Positions 46,382 through 59,166 of a stretch of 64,000 bases of DNA are shown one piece after another. Made by a program: the position numbers and the translations under genes. The DNA comes from Helianthus annuus. Taxonomy: Eukaryota; Streptophyta; Magnoliopsida; Asterales; Asteraceae. The notes under the pieces were generated by a model. The model saw nothing but the letters and a program-made list of their open reading frames with translations, made no database searches and was not told the origin of the DNA. Where the stretch lies: the NCBI RefSeq assembly GCF_002127325.2, contig NC_035433.2:92520033-92584032 (forward strand). The letters run 5' to 3'. The stretch's first letter is position 1. Each line of letters begins with the position of its first letter.

Positions 46382-47543
46382 TGTTGAGATTTTTACATGT
46401 TTATCAAAGTAATTTCATCCATATGAAATAAAAACGCAGCGGAAAATATAATTTAAAACATGTTACTTACAAGATATAAAACCCTTTTGTATGTAAAACC
46501 CAATCTCGGATCCATATACGAACATGCATGCTATCAAAAATTAAAATACAACTATAGAGTGTTTAGAATACTACCTTCCAAGGAGTAAAGGATATGAAGA
46601 AGATGATGCTTCTTGAACGGTTACCTTCAAGTGTAGAAGACCTCAAGCTTGTATACCCTAAGCCTTCCAACAAACACCTTATGTTTAGCTAGGATTTCTA
46701 CACTTATGAACTCACTAATATTCCTCATGAACAACCATGCTTGGCCGAAAATATTGAGAGGAGGTTGTGGAGTTCTTGTACTTGATTTATGAACTTGAAA
46801 AAATCTACTTGATCAACCATACATGGCCCGATTTTGGAGAGTTCTCACGCTAGATTTTTCAACTTGAAAACCCCTCTTGATCAAGCATGTTATGGCTGAA
46901 AATTTAGAGAGTGTTTCTCTAATCTTACAAGTTCTTCCTTCTATCATTTGTCATACAAAATTAGATTTAAATCAAGAGAGAGAAAGTTGCCACCCACATC
47001 ATCCAATGAGAGGGCATCTAACACATGCAAGTGCATGTAATATGATTGGCCAAATCCTTTAGGGAAGACCACCCAATGAAAACACATGCAAGTGCATGTA
47101 TCATTATTGGACCAACATTTCTTTGGGAAGAACATGGAGGGGGTGGGGCCTAGCTTTTATTTATAAAAAAAAACAATTCAAATTCTTTTATAAAATATAA
47201 GTCTTGTATATATTTTATAACATTTATAAAATATAACATATCATATTACAAGACTTTATGCATTATCTCATAACCTTTTAAAATGTTATTTAACCAATTA
47301 AATAACAAAAATAAAACATTCTCTCAAAAATAAATTATCCATATAATTTATTAGTTTGTCAAGTGTAATTATTTAGAAAACCAATTTCTAAATATTGTAA
47401 GTGTTAATATTTATTTGTTTGATCATATCACAAATAAATAATATAAGTGTTTGTCTAGCTTGTTATTGGGTATGACTCGACTTGGATCATAACGTACTAG
47501 CTACATTAATTTAATATGTGTCTTGGGCATACAGAGTCCAACA
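46382..47543 (-). repeat. 3' LTR of element H
   Basis: 1162 bp; on the minus strand TGTTGGACTCTGTATGCCCA...AAAAATCTCAACA. A TGTTGGA start is typical of Angela/Tork copia LTRs. The polypurine tract AAGTGGGAGATTG (minus) is at 47544-47556. Confidence 0.95.
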
Positions 47544-47556
47544 ATCTCCCACTTGC

Positions 47557-48339
47557 ACAAGATACATAGAAGATTGATGCAAGTAGTAAATGACGCCTAA
47601 CTACGGTTTACTACCCCCAATACGTATGACTATATTTGCCATTCAATAACATCATCCCTTTCAAGTCCCTTACTTGAACATGATATAGGTGAATCTATCA
47701 TTTATCCTTTCGTTACAGATGTCATGTCAAATCCAGAGACATAGAGTGATCGCTCTCTGTTGATTTAACTTTAGCAGGCCTTAGACATCTTACTCTCAAC
47801 GAATAAGAGGAACAAATCCCATCTTGACTACATACGTCTCTCACAATTACCTTGTACCACACCTGAGCTTAGCCTTATGTACTGTCATATTACTGACAAT
47901 GAAGAAATAAGTCAAGGCATAATATTTGGTGAATATCAAGACCCAATATGTATCTCAGGTCAAAGGATACTATGATATTCTCCTTTACTCAAATTTACTT
48001 ATGATCAATCACAAATGATTCCATGCAGTAATATTCGAGAGTGAGTCAGTCCAATATTTGTATCCCACAAATATCTATAAACCTTGGCAGCAACACTTTG
48101 CTCTATATTCATACCTCATGAATATCCACCAATCCAAGTTCATAATAGTCTTACATTCATATTTGTTCCCACAAGTATGATCGACTACGGACATTTAGAA
48201 TAAGTAACTTATTCATGGATTTAAACATGCTAAAATGGAACTTAACTCTAAATTACCATAAAGAGTTATAATAATAGTTGTTCCAATATCCAAATATAAA
48301 ATAGATCAAATCCAATCACTAGAATATCGAAGTCCTTAG
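47557..48339 (-). other. 3' untranslated part of element H
   Basis: About 780 bp between the RNase H end and the polypurine tract, without a coding frame I can support. Confidence 0.55.
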
Positions 48340-48987
48340 GCACAAGTATGACCCTTCATGCTTTGCCCGTTCAAGGAGCTTTGTGAGTGGATCCGCAATA
48401 TTTTGATCAGTGTGAACTTTGTGAATACATATCTTTTCCTTTTCAACTTCATCCCTTATGTAGTTGAAACTCCGCTCAATGTGCCTAGTCTTTTGATGTA
48501 CACGAGGTTCCTTGATTTGAGCAATCGCACCATCGTTATCACAAAGATCCCTAGGGGTCCTGAATGGTATGGACTACCCTTAGATTGGCAATAATTCAAG
48601 TGGCAAATCCATATGAATTATCTCAATCAATGAAGCGGTGATGTATTCTGATTCTGTAGTGGACAATGCTACTCTTATTGTGATCGAAAACCATCTCGAT
48701 CAGTTTGGAAACTCGTATCCATGTAACCCTTTACAACGAATTCCGAAACTCGCATCCCTGTAACCCTTTACAACAAGTTCTTCTTCACCAGATCCATATA
48801 TTAGAAATATATCCTTAGTCCTTCTAAGGTATTTCAATATACTTTTAACAGTCATCCAATGACCATTACTTGCTGGTATCTTCTCGTCGTGCTTAAAGCA
48901 CATGCCGTGTCCGGTCTAGTGCATATCATTACATATATAATGAATCCTATAGTAGACGCATATGGGATTCCTTTCATTCTTTCTTGC
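48340..48987 (-). pseudogene. pol: Element H RNase H remnant
   Basis: Frameshifted pieces of the copia RNase H: HWMTVKSILKYLRRTKDIFL, ELVVKGYRDASF (normally GYxDADF or similar), and the end CDNDGAIAQIKEPRVHQKTR, HIERSFNYIRDEVEKEKICI, VHTDQNIADPLTKLLERAKH. The order matches the Angela lineage. Several frameshifts and stops make it inactive. Confidence 0.82.
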
Positions 48988-50079
48988 TCATCCTTTGAGC
49001 TTGGACATTGAAACGCATTCAATATTGTCCCCTCTTTGAATAGGTACCAAACCTTTCATAGAGTTTTCTATCTTGAACCTTTTCAAGACTTTGTCAGAGT
49101 ATGCACTTAGGTTTATACCTATCAAGCGCCTTGATCTATCCCTATAGATCTTTATTCCCAAAATATAGGCGGCTTCTTCAAGATCCTTAATGGAAAAACA
49201 ACTTCTAAGCCAAGCTTTTACACCTTCCATGGTTAGAATGTCATTTCTAAATAGTAGAATGTCATCGACATACAATACTAAGATAGTAATAGTGCTCCCA
49301 CTAGCCTTCTTATACACACAAGCTTCATCACCGTTTTTTATGAATCCAAAATTCTTATTTTCTTCATCAAAACGGTGATTCCAACTTCTAGATGCTTGTT
49401 TCAATCCATAGATTGATTTCTTTAACTTGCATACTTTGTCAGGATGTTTTGGATCGACAAAACCTTCAGGCTGAACCATATAGACATCTTCATCAAGATA
49501 TCCATTAAGAAAAGCCGTTTTGACATCCAATTGCCAGATCTCATAGTCATAATATGCAGCTATGGCAAATAATATCCTGATTAACTTTAGCATCGCCACA
49601 GGCGAGAAGGTCTCATCATAATTAATTCCTTGAGTTTGAGTGAAACCTTTTGCTACAAGTCTTGCTTTATAAGTATCCAAGTTACCATGCATATCTGTTT
49701 TCTTCTTGAAAACCCACTTACTTCCAACTACTTTAGAGTTAAGTAGTGGCACAACCAATTCCCAAACTTGGTTGTCATACATGGATTGCATCTCTATGTT
49801 CATGGCTTCAAGCCATTTGTCGCAATCGGATTTTGACATTGCATCATGGTATGTGGTTGGTTCATCTGAATCTACCACGTAGCATCCATCCATGAAAAAT
49901 CCATATCTTTCAGGTGGATTACTAATTCTACCAGATCTGCGAACATTTTGTGTGTTCTGATCAACCTCTTGATCGTTTTCAACAACCTCTTGTTGAGTGC
50001 TAGTATCAACCAAACGTGTATCGTCTTGTGGTTCTTGATCCTCCTCAAGTTCCACTGTTCTATCACTGGTTCCTTCCAT
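48988..50079 (-). pseudogene. pol: Element H reverse transcriptase (Ty1/copia RVT_2)
   Basis: An open frame of 363 codons, but only a part of the polyprotein. After an acidic linker and RRSGRISNPPERYGF comes the RT: KWLEAMNIEMQSMYDNQVWE, KARLVAKGFTQTQGINYDET, FSPVAMLKLIRIL, IWQLDVKTAFLNGYLDEDVY, YGLKQASRSWNHRFD and the catalytic YVDD in LVLYVDDILLF. All main copia RT blocks are present. The surrounding integrase and RNase H are broken, so the element is not autonomous. Confidence 0.92.
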
Positions 50080-50800
50080 AAGGAACTTAGCTTCTAAGAA
50101 ATACCCTTTCGAGCAACAAATACCTTTTGCTCGGTTGGGTCGTAGAAATAATATCCTATATCATCTTTAGGATATCCTACATAGATACACTTAGTGGATC
50201 GTACTTCCAATTTATTTGAGGTGTATTGCTTCACATAAGCTTCACAACCTCATACCCTCAAATATGATTATGATGGAACCCTTCCATGCCATATTTAAAA
50301 AGGTGTCTTATCCACTTTCTTGGTTTGGGCCATACGGGCCGCGGAGAGCAAAGCGTAACCCCAAAGTGATAGAGATAATGCACTCCTAGCCATCATAGAT
50401 CGAACCATATCTAATAGAGTTCGACTCCTCCTCTATCGAAACGAGAACTTTAAAAGAGTTGATTTTCTACTTCACCTTTTGAAGATTTTGAACGTTTCAA
50501 AACTTCTTCTTTGTGTCAAGTACACATAACCACAACTACTATAGTTGTCGGTAAAAGCAATGAAGTATCTTTCACCATTCCTAGTCATTGGCTTAAAAGG
50601 ACCACATACATCCAAATGTATGATTCCTAATAAATCCTTTGCCCTTTGGTTGGTACCACTAAAGGGTTTCTTGGTCATTTTACCTTGTAAACTAGATTCA
50701 CATGTATCAAAATGAACCAACTTCATTTGTATCCAAAAGACCATTCTTTCGAAGTGTTTACATGCGACATCTGTTTATATGACCAACGCGATAATGCCAA
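50080..50800 (-). pseudogene. pol: Element H integrase remnant
   Basis: The readable piece is 50472-50744: KLVHFDTCESSLQGKMTKKP (GAG-pre-integrase zinc-like segment) followed by DLLGIIHLDVCGPFKPMTRN and YFIAFTDNYSSCGYVYL, the first part of the copia integrase core with its first catalytic Asp in HLDVCGP. The remaining core down to 50080 is recognisable only in pieces in changing frames. Confidence 0.82.
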
Positions 50801-51210
50801 AGATAAGTCTCACTCAAATCCATTTTGAGTTTGTTGGTGATTGCTTGGTACATCGAACTATCAAATGACGTATTATTATGAACCAATTCATAAATACCAT
50901 TTGAAAGCCTAGCTTTAAGGTAAAACATGTCATTCATCGAAATATAAATGTCATTGTTTACAAACTTTAAATTGAAACATATTGTCTCAAAAGGAAAACT
51001 TAAATAATGTTCCTAGTCAAACTAGGAGCACACAATATATTTTTAAAACAATTTCCAAACTACTTGAAAGTTTCAAAACATAGTCTCCTTTCTTGTAACG
51101 CTTATTTCTTTTGAACTCTTGCAACGAATTGCAAATATGAGTTCCACATCCGGTATCTAATACCTATGTCTTAGAAGAAATAACATTAAGGTCAATATGT
51201 ATCATTAAGA
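50801..51210 (-). other. Decayed protease / pre-integrase interval of H
   Basis: About 410 bp where the protease should lie, between the gag knuckle and the integrase. No frame is open for long, and I cannot recognise a protease active site. Confidence 0.5.
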
Positions 51211-51835
51211 TTATACCTGAGGTTTGCCTGCATCCCTCTTATTTTTCAACTCTTTGAGATTGGTTGGACAATTCCTATTTAAATGTCCTATCTCACCATA
51301 CACAAAGTATTGATCGTTCGTGGCAACCTTTGCCTTCTTTTCTTTTGGTTTTGGTGGTATTGCTTTAGTCTTTCTTTTCATTTTCCCTTTGAATTTCCCG
51401 TTACCATTTGCAACATTTGCTTTGGTGTCGGGGTGATGCCCTTTCTTGTTGCCACCCTCATTGATCGTTAGAATGGATAAAGCCCTTTTATCCATATTGA
51501 GCCTTTCGAGGTGATCAATGTGGCTTTTCATCTTAAAGACATAAGATGAGACCGATTGGTTTTTCCTCCATTTGACATGCATGAAGCGCTCGAACCGTTT
51601 CGAAGCGTTCTACCCTTAGGAACATTTCCTTCAATTAGGTAATCATGTCGTATGATGTTCAAAATCCTTTTGAATCTCAGGAATCATGATTCCTAACATG
51701 AGGCTTACATAGTATCCTCGGTATACTTAATCCAATCGTTATAGGCAACCTTATCTTCCATAAGATGTTCATCGGGATTAGGATCGTTTTCATTGATAGG
51801 TTACGGACGGTTTGGGTAATATTGTTAGTAGCCAT
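51211..51835 (-). pseudogene. gag: Element H gag remnant with mutated zinc knuckle
   Basis: An ATG frame near 51835 begins MATNNITQTVRNLSM, followed by frameshifted Gag pieces, and 51211-51582 reads VSSYVFKMKSHIDHLERLNM, a Lys-rich linker and the knuckle YFVYGEIGHLNRNC. The first two Cys of the expected CCHC are Tyr, so zinc binding would be lost. Confidence 0.75.
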
Positions 51836-53457
51836 CTACAAAATTTAACAAGGTTCAATTTTAGTATTTTCGATATTTTTATATTTTAATTATTAATACC
51901 CTTTTATGTCTCAAAGACAATTAATAATTAAAATCTAGAATCCAACATTACATTTAAATATTGGTTAGGTGACCTTTATCCCTCTATTTAAATTAACAAG
52001 GTAGTCAACGTTTGACAATTGCAACTCTTTGCAATTTCTAGCCATATCGGATCGGTTAAACATCTATATGTTTAGTTGGCATGTTTAATCCCATCAACAC
52101 CTTTTGTTCGCCATGCTTCGGTGACCTTAAGTTCATGGTTTCCAAATCAAGTCGTCCAACTTACACACACGTGTGAGTTTATACACATAAGTGGTTAGGT
52201 GACCTTTATCCCACAAACATGGTAAACCCACCTCGAATATACAAGCTCCCTCAAATGTGGTTACGTGACCTTTATCCCACAAAAGAGTTCCCAAGTGATT
52301 CGAGTGTTGTATAAAAGGATGGTGTTTTACTTGTTTTATAAAAGGGATTTTTAGTTTTCAAAATTCTAGTTTAGAAAACATTATGTACCATACATTTGCA
52401 TGCATTCAAATCCTTGGTACTTTTGTGAAAACAAATTTTCAAGGTTCTTTTTAATAAAACCCATTTTATTATAAAATCATTAATATTTAATAACCTTTTA
52501 TTAACCATTTTTAATGATTTTTAAGAACCAATTTTAAGCTTGTTGTTGATTATTAGTTTGTTAAGCATGCATATCCAAATATCATCAAAACAATATAAAT
52601 GAGCAACCACACAAGCACAACACACTTAACAATAGGTGCATAACCTTAGCCAACTATTTTGACCACACTTGTTAGCCGAAACAAGTGTGTCAAAAGGTCC
52701 TTCCTAAAGGGTGAATATGGACACAAAAAAGGTGTCGTTGAAATCCCACTTGATCCTGCATCCAAATGCTTCAAGTCTTCTTCTTGTGTTGTGATTTCTT
52801 CACATTCTTTGGTCTTCCAAATGTCTTTTATATTCAGCTCCAAACTCCTTTGGACTTCAAAAAATGTGTTTTGGTTATCGGGCTAAAATCCCGTTAAGAA
52901 CTATGAAGTCCTTTAGGCCCGAAATTAGCCAAAACCAAAACCGCATTTTTGTGTGCATCTTCTTTTACAAAAACAAAATCCTAATACATTTTTTCTAGTG
53001 AAATAAAATGCACCTAATCTATTTATTTTACATACCAAATGAAAATAAATAAATTACATAACTTTACAAATGGAAGAACAAAATAATAATTATTACAATC
53101 TTTGAAATAATTAAATACAAATCACAAACACGAATATTCAACATATTCACACAAGGTCATGGCTAGGTTATGAACACCAAAATATATATATCCAAATATA
53201 TATAATTCAAGAAGCAAAATGGTTCCCTTTTACAACCTACAATTTTTCGGTCAAGAATGAAAAACCGAAAAATGTGGGTTTTTGTCAAAACAAAATAATC
53301 ATCCAAATGAAATAATTTTTCAAGATTCATTTATGCATGTAAGATTATAATCTTGAAAAACAAAGGGATAACCAAGGTGAAAATTTCGGTCATAGGGTTT
53401 TACCAAAACCCGAAACCCGAAAATTTCATATCCTATGAAGCATGCACTCATATAAGC
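51836..53457 (-). other. 5' leader of element H
   Basis: 1.6 kb without a supported coding frame. It contains three spaced copies of GTGACCTTTATCCC (about 51969, 52200 and 52266), a short repeat of unknown role. Confidence 0.6.
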
Positions 53458-53471
53458 GGCTCTAGATGCCA
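53458..53471 (-). other. Primer binding site of element H
   Basis: On the minus strand TGGCATCTAGAGCC follows the LTR end with one base between. It resembles the Met-type site TGGTATCAGAGCC with two or three changes, so the tRNA assignment is less certain than for the other elements. Confidence 0.6.
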
Positions 53472-53472
53472 T

Positions 53473-54634
53473 TGTTGAGATTTTTACATGTTTATCAAAG
53501 TAATTTCATCCATATGAAATAAAAACGCAGCGGAAAATATAATTTAAAACATGTTACTTACAAGATATAAAACCCTTTTGTATGTAAAACCCAATCTCGG
53601 ATCCATATATGAACATGCATGCTATCAAAAATTAAAATACAACTATAGAGTGTTTAGAATACTACCTTCCAAGGAGTAAAGGATATGAAGAAGATGATGC
53701 TTCTTGAACGGTTACCTTCAAGTGTAGAAGACCTCAAGGTTGTATACCCTAAGCCTTCCAACAAACACCTTATGTTTAGCTAGGATTTCTACACTTATGA
53801 ACTCACTAATATTCCTCATGAACAACCATGCTTGGCCGAAAATATTGAGAGGAGGTTGTGGAGTTCTTGTACTTGATTTATGAACTTGAAAAAACCTACT
53901 TGATCAACCATACATGGCCCGATTTTGGAGAGTTCTCACGCTAGATTTTTCAACTTGAAAACCCCTCTTGATCAAGCATGTTATGGCTGAAAATTTAGAG
54001 AGTGTTTCTCTAATCTTACAAGTTCTTCCTTCTATCATTTGTCATACAAAATTAGATTTAAATCAAGAGAGAGAAAGTTTCCACCCACATCATCCAATGA
54101 GAGGGCATCTAACACATGCAAGTGCATGTAATATGATTGGCCAAATCCTTTAGGGAAGACCACCCAATGAAAACACATGCAAGTGCATGTATCATTATTG
54201 GACCAACATTTCTCTGGGAAGAACATGGAGGGGGTGGGGCCTAGCTTTTATTTTATAAAAAAAACAATTCAAATTCTTTTATAAAATATAAGTCTTGTAT
54301 ATATTTTATAACATTTATAAAATATAACATATCATATTACAAGACTTTATGCATTATCTCATAACCTTTTAAAATGTTATTTAACCAATTAAATAACAAA
54401 AATAAAACATTCTCTCAAAAATAAATTATCCATATAATTTATTAGTTTGTCAAGTGTAATTATTTAGAAAACCAATTTCTAAATATTGTAAGTGTTAATA
54501 TTTATTTGTTTGATCATATCACAAATAAATAATATAAGTGTTTGTCTAGCTTGTTATTGGGTATGACTCGACTTGGATCATAACGTACTAGCTACATTAA
54601 TTTAATATGTGTGTTGGGCATACAGAGTCCAACA
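53473..54634 (-). repeat. 5' LTR of element H
   Basis: 1162 bp, nearly identical to 46382-47543. Differences include ATATACGAAC/ATATATGAAC, CAAGCTTG/CAAGGTTG, AGTTGCC/AGTTTCC and TCTTGGG/TGTTGGG. Confidence 0.95.
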
Positions 54635-54639
54635 CTTAG

Positions 54640-55397
54640 GATCTGAAACCTGGCTCTTTGCAACTCAGACTTCCCCTCTCAATCAGCTTGGATCGCAGTC
54701 TGGCTTTCACAGGTTCAGCATCCATTCCAAGATCGTGACCTGACTCTCCTCAGCTCAGGTTATCTGCACAATCTCTATCACAAACATAAATTTTATGATA
54801 TTAACTTTAACATACTCAAACACCACATGTAGAAATCTCAAAATGATCTATCTTTCAGATTTAAATGAACCACTTGCAGTAATATCATCTTCAAAACTTC
54901 TGATTACCACTTGTAAGATAGATTGTTAAGATTTTAAAATCACAATCTTCCAAACTTGTTCGTCATGTTTAGCACTTGAGATTCTGAAAATCAGCTCTTC
55001 AACACCAGTTGTCGAAAATCTTTTTGGATTTTTCAAAAATTTATGCTAAAAACACACTAAAATCTTTTTGGATTTTTGAACATAAAAAATGCAGTAAAGA
55101 AATATTTACATACAATATTTTTGTGAGTTTGTGTAAGAGGATCATATCAGTTTATGAGACAAATCATCAACACCGTTCAGCTTGATTTCATTTTAAGTTT
55201 TAAATAATTCACCTAGATTGTCAGTATACTGGTCCTCTTAAATTTTCACACAAAGTTCAACTGTTTCGAGATACGATATTAATGTCTTAAGCACTTAAAC
55301 TTATTTGCGTGTCCCACTACTTGAATATACTCCCATATCCAGATCCCAATATTCAGCCTTACAGGTGAGTATACCACAGAAGATATCTGTAAAGGGG
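54640..55397 (-). other. Non-coding 3' region of element D, proximal part
   Basis: No coding frame. It contains the block GTGTCCCACTACTTGAATAT...CAGGTGAGTATA (55309-55375) and the stretch CTTTTTGGATTTTTGAA (twice, about 55020 and 55065) that it shares with C. The GGTCAGAAC blocks of C and I are absent, so D's 3' region is shorter. Confidence 0.6.
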
Positions 55398-58300
55398 TTA
55401 TATTTCAAACTGAACCACTTTCTCTTTGAGTTTAGAAACTCCCTGTTTGGTTTGAATTGCTTGCGAACAGTTCACCGCAAGATGTCCAATTCTACCACAT
55501 TTGAAACAGGTTCGAGTTTTCTTTCTCTGATTAGCATTCTTCATTTCTTCTTGCTTCTTTGCAAGGAACTCTTTGTTTGACTGTCTCCAAAATGCTTTCT
55601 TTTCTTCTTCTTCTGATGAAGTTCCTGAAACAAATGTCATTTTTTATTTAAAATCACGAACATATTTTTCATTTTTCTGTTTTTCTGTTGGAGTAAAACC
55701 AAGACCTTTCTTTTTGAAATTGCGATGGTTAGGTTTCTTTTGAAAACCAGAACCATTACCTTTTTTCTTGTTTTCTCTTTGTTTAACTCTTGAGGTGTAT
55801 TTTTTAGGTTTATCAGTAAGATTTAAATCTTTTATTTCAGAAATGTTAATTTCTGTAAGTTTGAAAACTTTTTTTATCATCTCAGTTTTGACACCTCTTA
55901 TTGGAAATTCCTCATCAAAATATAATTTGTCAGAATCATTCAAAGTATAAGCAACTTTAAACAGTTCGTCATCCAAATTAGATTTTGATAACAGGAATTC
56001 TTTGTCATAAACTCTTTTTCCCTGTTTTTCATTTTGACCCGGAGAGCTTGACTCAGACTTGGACTCTGAACTAGACTCCGACTTTGACTCCTCTGTTTCA
56101 TCGTTATCTAACACATGATCCACCACTTTCTTCATCAATTGAGGTTTTTGATCAGTGCCAGACGATGTAAACATGACATCAATACTTTCAGGCAAATTGA
56201 CTGACGACTCCGACTCCCACTGTAAGTTTGTGGCCTTTTTGACTCTTTCATCATTTAGATTTCTGGGCAAATATCCATTACCCAGCGGGGGTGGACACTT
56301 GTTGTAACTGACACCTTGTTTCTTACCAGAATTTTTCTTGTCAGCCTTTTTCTTAGTGTCTTTCTTCTTCTCAGTCTTTTTCTCTAGAGTCTTTCCTTCA
56401 GAAGCTTTTCCATCAGTTCTTTCTTCAGTTACTTCATCATCTTCAAATGCCTTCATGCCTTCAACAGTAGGATAGATCCTGTCAATGACATAGGAAGTAC
56501 ATGAGTAACTTTTCAGCAAACGATTTACTCTCTCAGTCTCAATTCTTTGCAACTCCAGTTTCTGTTCAAGAACAACACACTTTTCAATACAGTTATTCAC
56601 AACTTTTTTCTTCATCGTGAATGCTCCTTGAAGAGTTTTCATAGCAGACGCCTGTTCTTCACTTGTGTCATTGTACATGTTCATTGCTTTGTTCAACACA
56701 TCGTAAGATTCCTTCAACCTGTTCATATTGTTGATCAACTCACTGTTTTTCTTTTTCATGATTTCACAGGTCTCACAGTTCACAGAAATCTCTTTAGCAA
56801 TAACCTCTTCACTGATTTTGAACTTAGGAACTTCTTTTACTTTTCTTTTGACCACCAGAGCTTCATCATCACTGCTCACTGGTGTCTTGATCTTCTTCTT
56901 CTTCTGCTTAACATTCTCATCTTCACTATCGCTTTCAGCCATCATCTTCAGATGTTCTCTCATTCTTCTAGCATAATACTCAGTATCATCATCACTATCT
57001 TCTTCAACTCGAGCAACAAAAGCTGTGTGAACTGGAGTTTGGTCGGGAATATAATCATCCCAAGTGAAATTCTCCCAGCTAAAACCTTTAGGTAACCTTT
57101 CATCATCTTGATCTATTATCAAGGCGTTACCATCAGCTCTCTTTGAAAAATCTTGATTAACCACACAAGCTCTCTTTGAAGAATCTTCAATCACATTTCT
57201 TCCATGTGCAGTTTGTGCCTGATGCTGAGTTGGTTGTTGAGCAACTTGATGGTAGATGGCTTTTTGGTAGTAATCATTGTTGTTGAAAGGATTCTGAGCT
57301 CCACTTGCTTCGCGATTGGTACACTCTCTTTTGAAGTGACCTTTTTCCCTGCAACGAAAACATGTGACTTTAGATTTGTCAAAACCTAAAGTAGAAACAT
57401 TAGCCTCACGAAGATCATCTCTTCCAGTAATTTGCTTGAATTTCTCAGCTCTCCTCAACGTGCTAGCCAAGCACCACTTTATGTCCATCAGCTCCATTTC
57501 CTCAGCGTCAATCTGGTCGTAATCTTCCTTAGTAAGCATTGGATTCCTGATTCGACCTGCAACAAAACTACCATAAGATTCAAGAACAGTACCCAATAAA
57601 GACATATGGCTTTTAGCTAATTCTTCAGAATATTCCTGATCATTTTCAATGTTCAATACAATGTTGCATTGAAGCTTTTTGCCATTTCTAGATGTTGAAA
57701 CATTCGGATCAAATGACGGAAATGATGAGAAACTTGTGTTGCTGTTTGATCCTTTTGATGAACTTCCAGATGAGTTCTTTGCGTTGTATGCAGTTTCAAC
57801 TTTTGGTGACATGTTGGTTGTTTTATCATTTAACCCTGATTTGTAGTACAGCCCGATGTCTTGTTCACCATCAAACACTTTCATTCTGGAAATCTTTATC
57901 TGTTCCATTTCCTGAGCCTCAATCTTTTCAATAAATTTGCTCAGTGTAAGATTGTTGAACCCTTTCTTGTTCCTTTGCATCATTAAGTATGTACCCCACT
58001 TCTCATATGGTAATGCATCAGCCAGTTTCTCTATCAGCTCTTCATTTTCTTTGGTGATACTAGCCCTTTTCATGTCTACCAATAAATTGCAGTATCTTTC
58101 AATTATCTCCTTTGTGCTTTCGTTTTTCAAACCACGAAATAAGTCAAACTCTTTCTTCAGAAGTGATTTCTTGTTCTTGATCATCTCTTGGCTACCAACA
58201 AACTTAGATCACAATGCTTTCCAAATCGAGTATGCACTCCCAGTGTGTTGCAGTAAAACCATGATATCTTCTTTGACTGCCTGTTGAAGTAAACTAATCA

Positions 58301-58589
58301 TCATCTTTTCATTTTTGTATTTCTTTTTCTCATCGGGACTAAGATCTTTGATAGGAATCACATCTTCGTCGTCATTGATTGGTCTAACGTACTTAGTCTC
58401 AATGCATTCCCAAGCATCTAGATAGTTTGCTTGCACCCAGTTCTCAAAATGTTCTTCCCAAGTCTTATACTCCTCAATGTTCATGAGTTTGGGCGGTTTT
58501 TGCATAATTCTTGTTTGGTTTTCCAACATTGTTTGCTGAGCAGCTGTGATCGGGGTAGCAAAGGCATTATAAAAATCCTCGTTGTCCAT
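55398..58589 (-). pseudogene. gag: Element D Gag-like protein (about 1060 codons, two stops)
   Basis: From ATG 58589: NAFATPITAAQQTMLENQTR, FENWVQANYLDAWECIETKY and KEDIMVLLQHTGSAYSIWKA (copia-Gag N-terminal domain). A TGA at 58209 follows, then in the same frame KEFDLFRGLKNESTKEIIER, knuckle CFRCREKGHFKREC (near 57340), an acidic middle, a coiled-coil-like segment (56800-56560), Lys- and Ser/Glu-rich stretches, a TAA at 55644, and the last segment with knuckle CFKCGRIGHLAVNC (about 55490). The protein would be far longer than a usual Gag. Without the two stops it would be one frame; both need only one base change. No enzyme domain is seen. Confidence 0.85.
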
Positions 58590-58614
58590 GTTTCGGATTT
58601 CAAAAAATTTCTCA

Positions 58615-58985
58615 AATCAGAGAGTTCAAGCGGAATATCAAATTTAAACAAAGTTCTGATTTCGCTTGAATATATGAAACTTTCAAGCGAAATAACAACG
58701 TTCCTTTTCAAGCGAAACCCTGATTTAAAGCGGAATCACGATGTAATTTGGAGCGGAATCAACCAACAACTTGAAGCGGAATCGCTATTATACTTTCAAG
58801 CGGAATCTCGTTTCGAGCGAAATCAACCTGAGCTTTCAAGCGGAATCTAAATTATCAAGCGAAACCAGAAGAGATTTCAAGCGGAATGCCGATTTGGAGC
58901 GGAATCAGGACCAAAACTCAAGAGGAATCACTGTGACGTCATCATTCAACCAAACATTTTCAAGCGGAATAGCTAAAAATATCAG
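58615..58985 (-). repeat. AAGCGGAAT motif array in D 5' leader
   Basis: About 15 copies of (A/G)AGCG(G/A)AAT(C) at 15-30 bp spacing (for example 58628, 58684, 58707, 58727, 58752, 58777, 58799, 58817, 58839, 58856, 58880, 58897, 58965), with one copy in reverse (TTTCGCTTGAA near 58662). The word also occurs about seven times per LTR. It differs from C's word only after AGCGG. Confidence 0.87.
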
Positions 58986-59152
58986 TTTTTGATTGAATTT
59001 TAACTTGAAACTTTTAAGGCTTTGTTAATATGTAATTCCGAGGGCACTATGTGAATCTGAGCCAATTTTAACCGTGAAAAGATGAAAATTTCGAAAAATA
59101 AGGTGTAGAAATCAGAAATCGCAGCTGAATTGGTATGAACTCTTCCTCCTGT

Positions 59153-59164
59153 GCTCTGATACCA
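59153..59164 (-). other. Primer binding site of element D
   Basis: TGGTATCAGAGC on the minus strand, two bases after the LTR end; initiator-Met tRNA type. Confidence 0.93.
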
Positions 59165-59166
59165 CT

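Larger units (their letters stand above)
46382..54634 (-). mobile_element. Element H: Angela/Tork-like Ty1/copia element inside D
   Basis: 1162-bp LTRs (46382-47543 and 53473-54634) differ at about six or seven sites. The TSD CTTAG is at 46377-46381 and 54635-54639. Minus-strand order: LTR, primer site near 53458-53471, leader, gag, integrase, RT, RNase H, polypurine tract, LTR, the copia order. The LTRs are nearly identical although gag and integrase are heavily broken. Confidence 0.94.

Noticed and set aside
46877..54226. Matching 61- and 63-codon ORFs near 46900-47130 and 53970-54220
   Set aside because: Parts of the two LTRs of H, duplicated with them.
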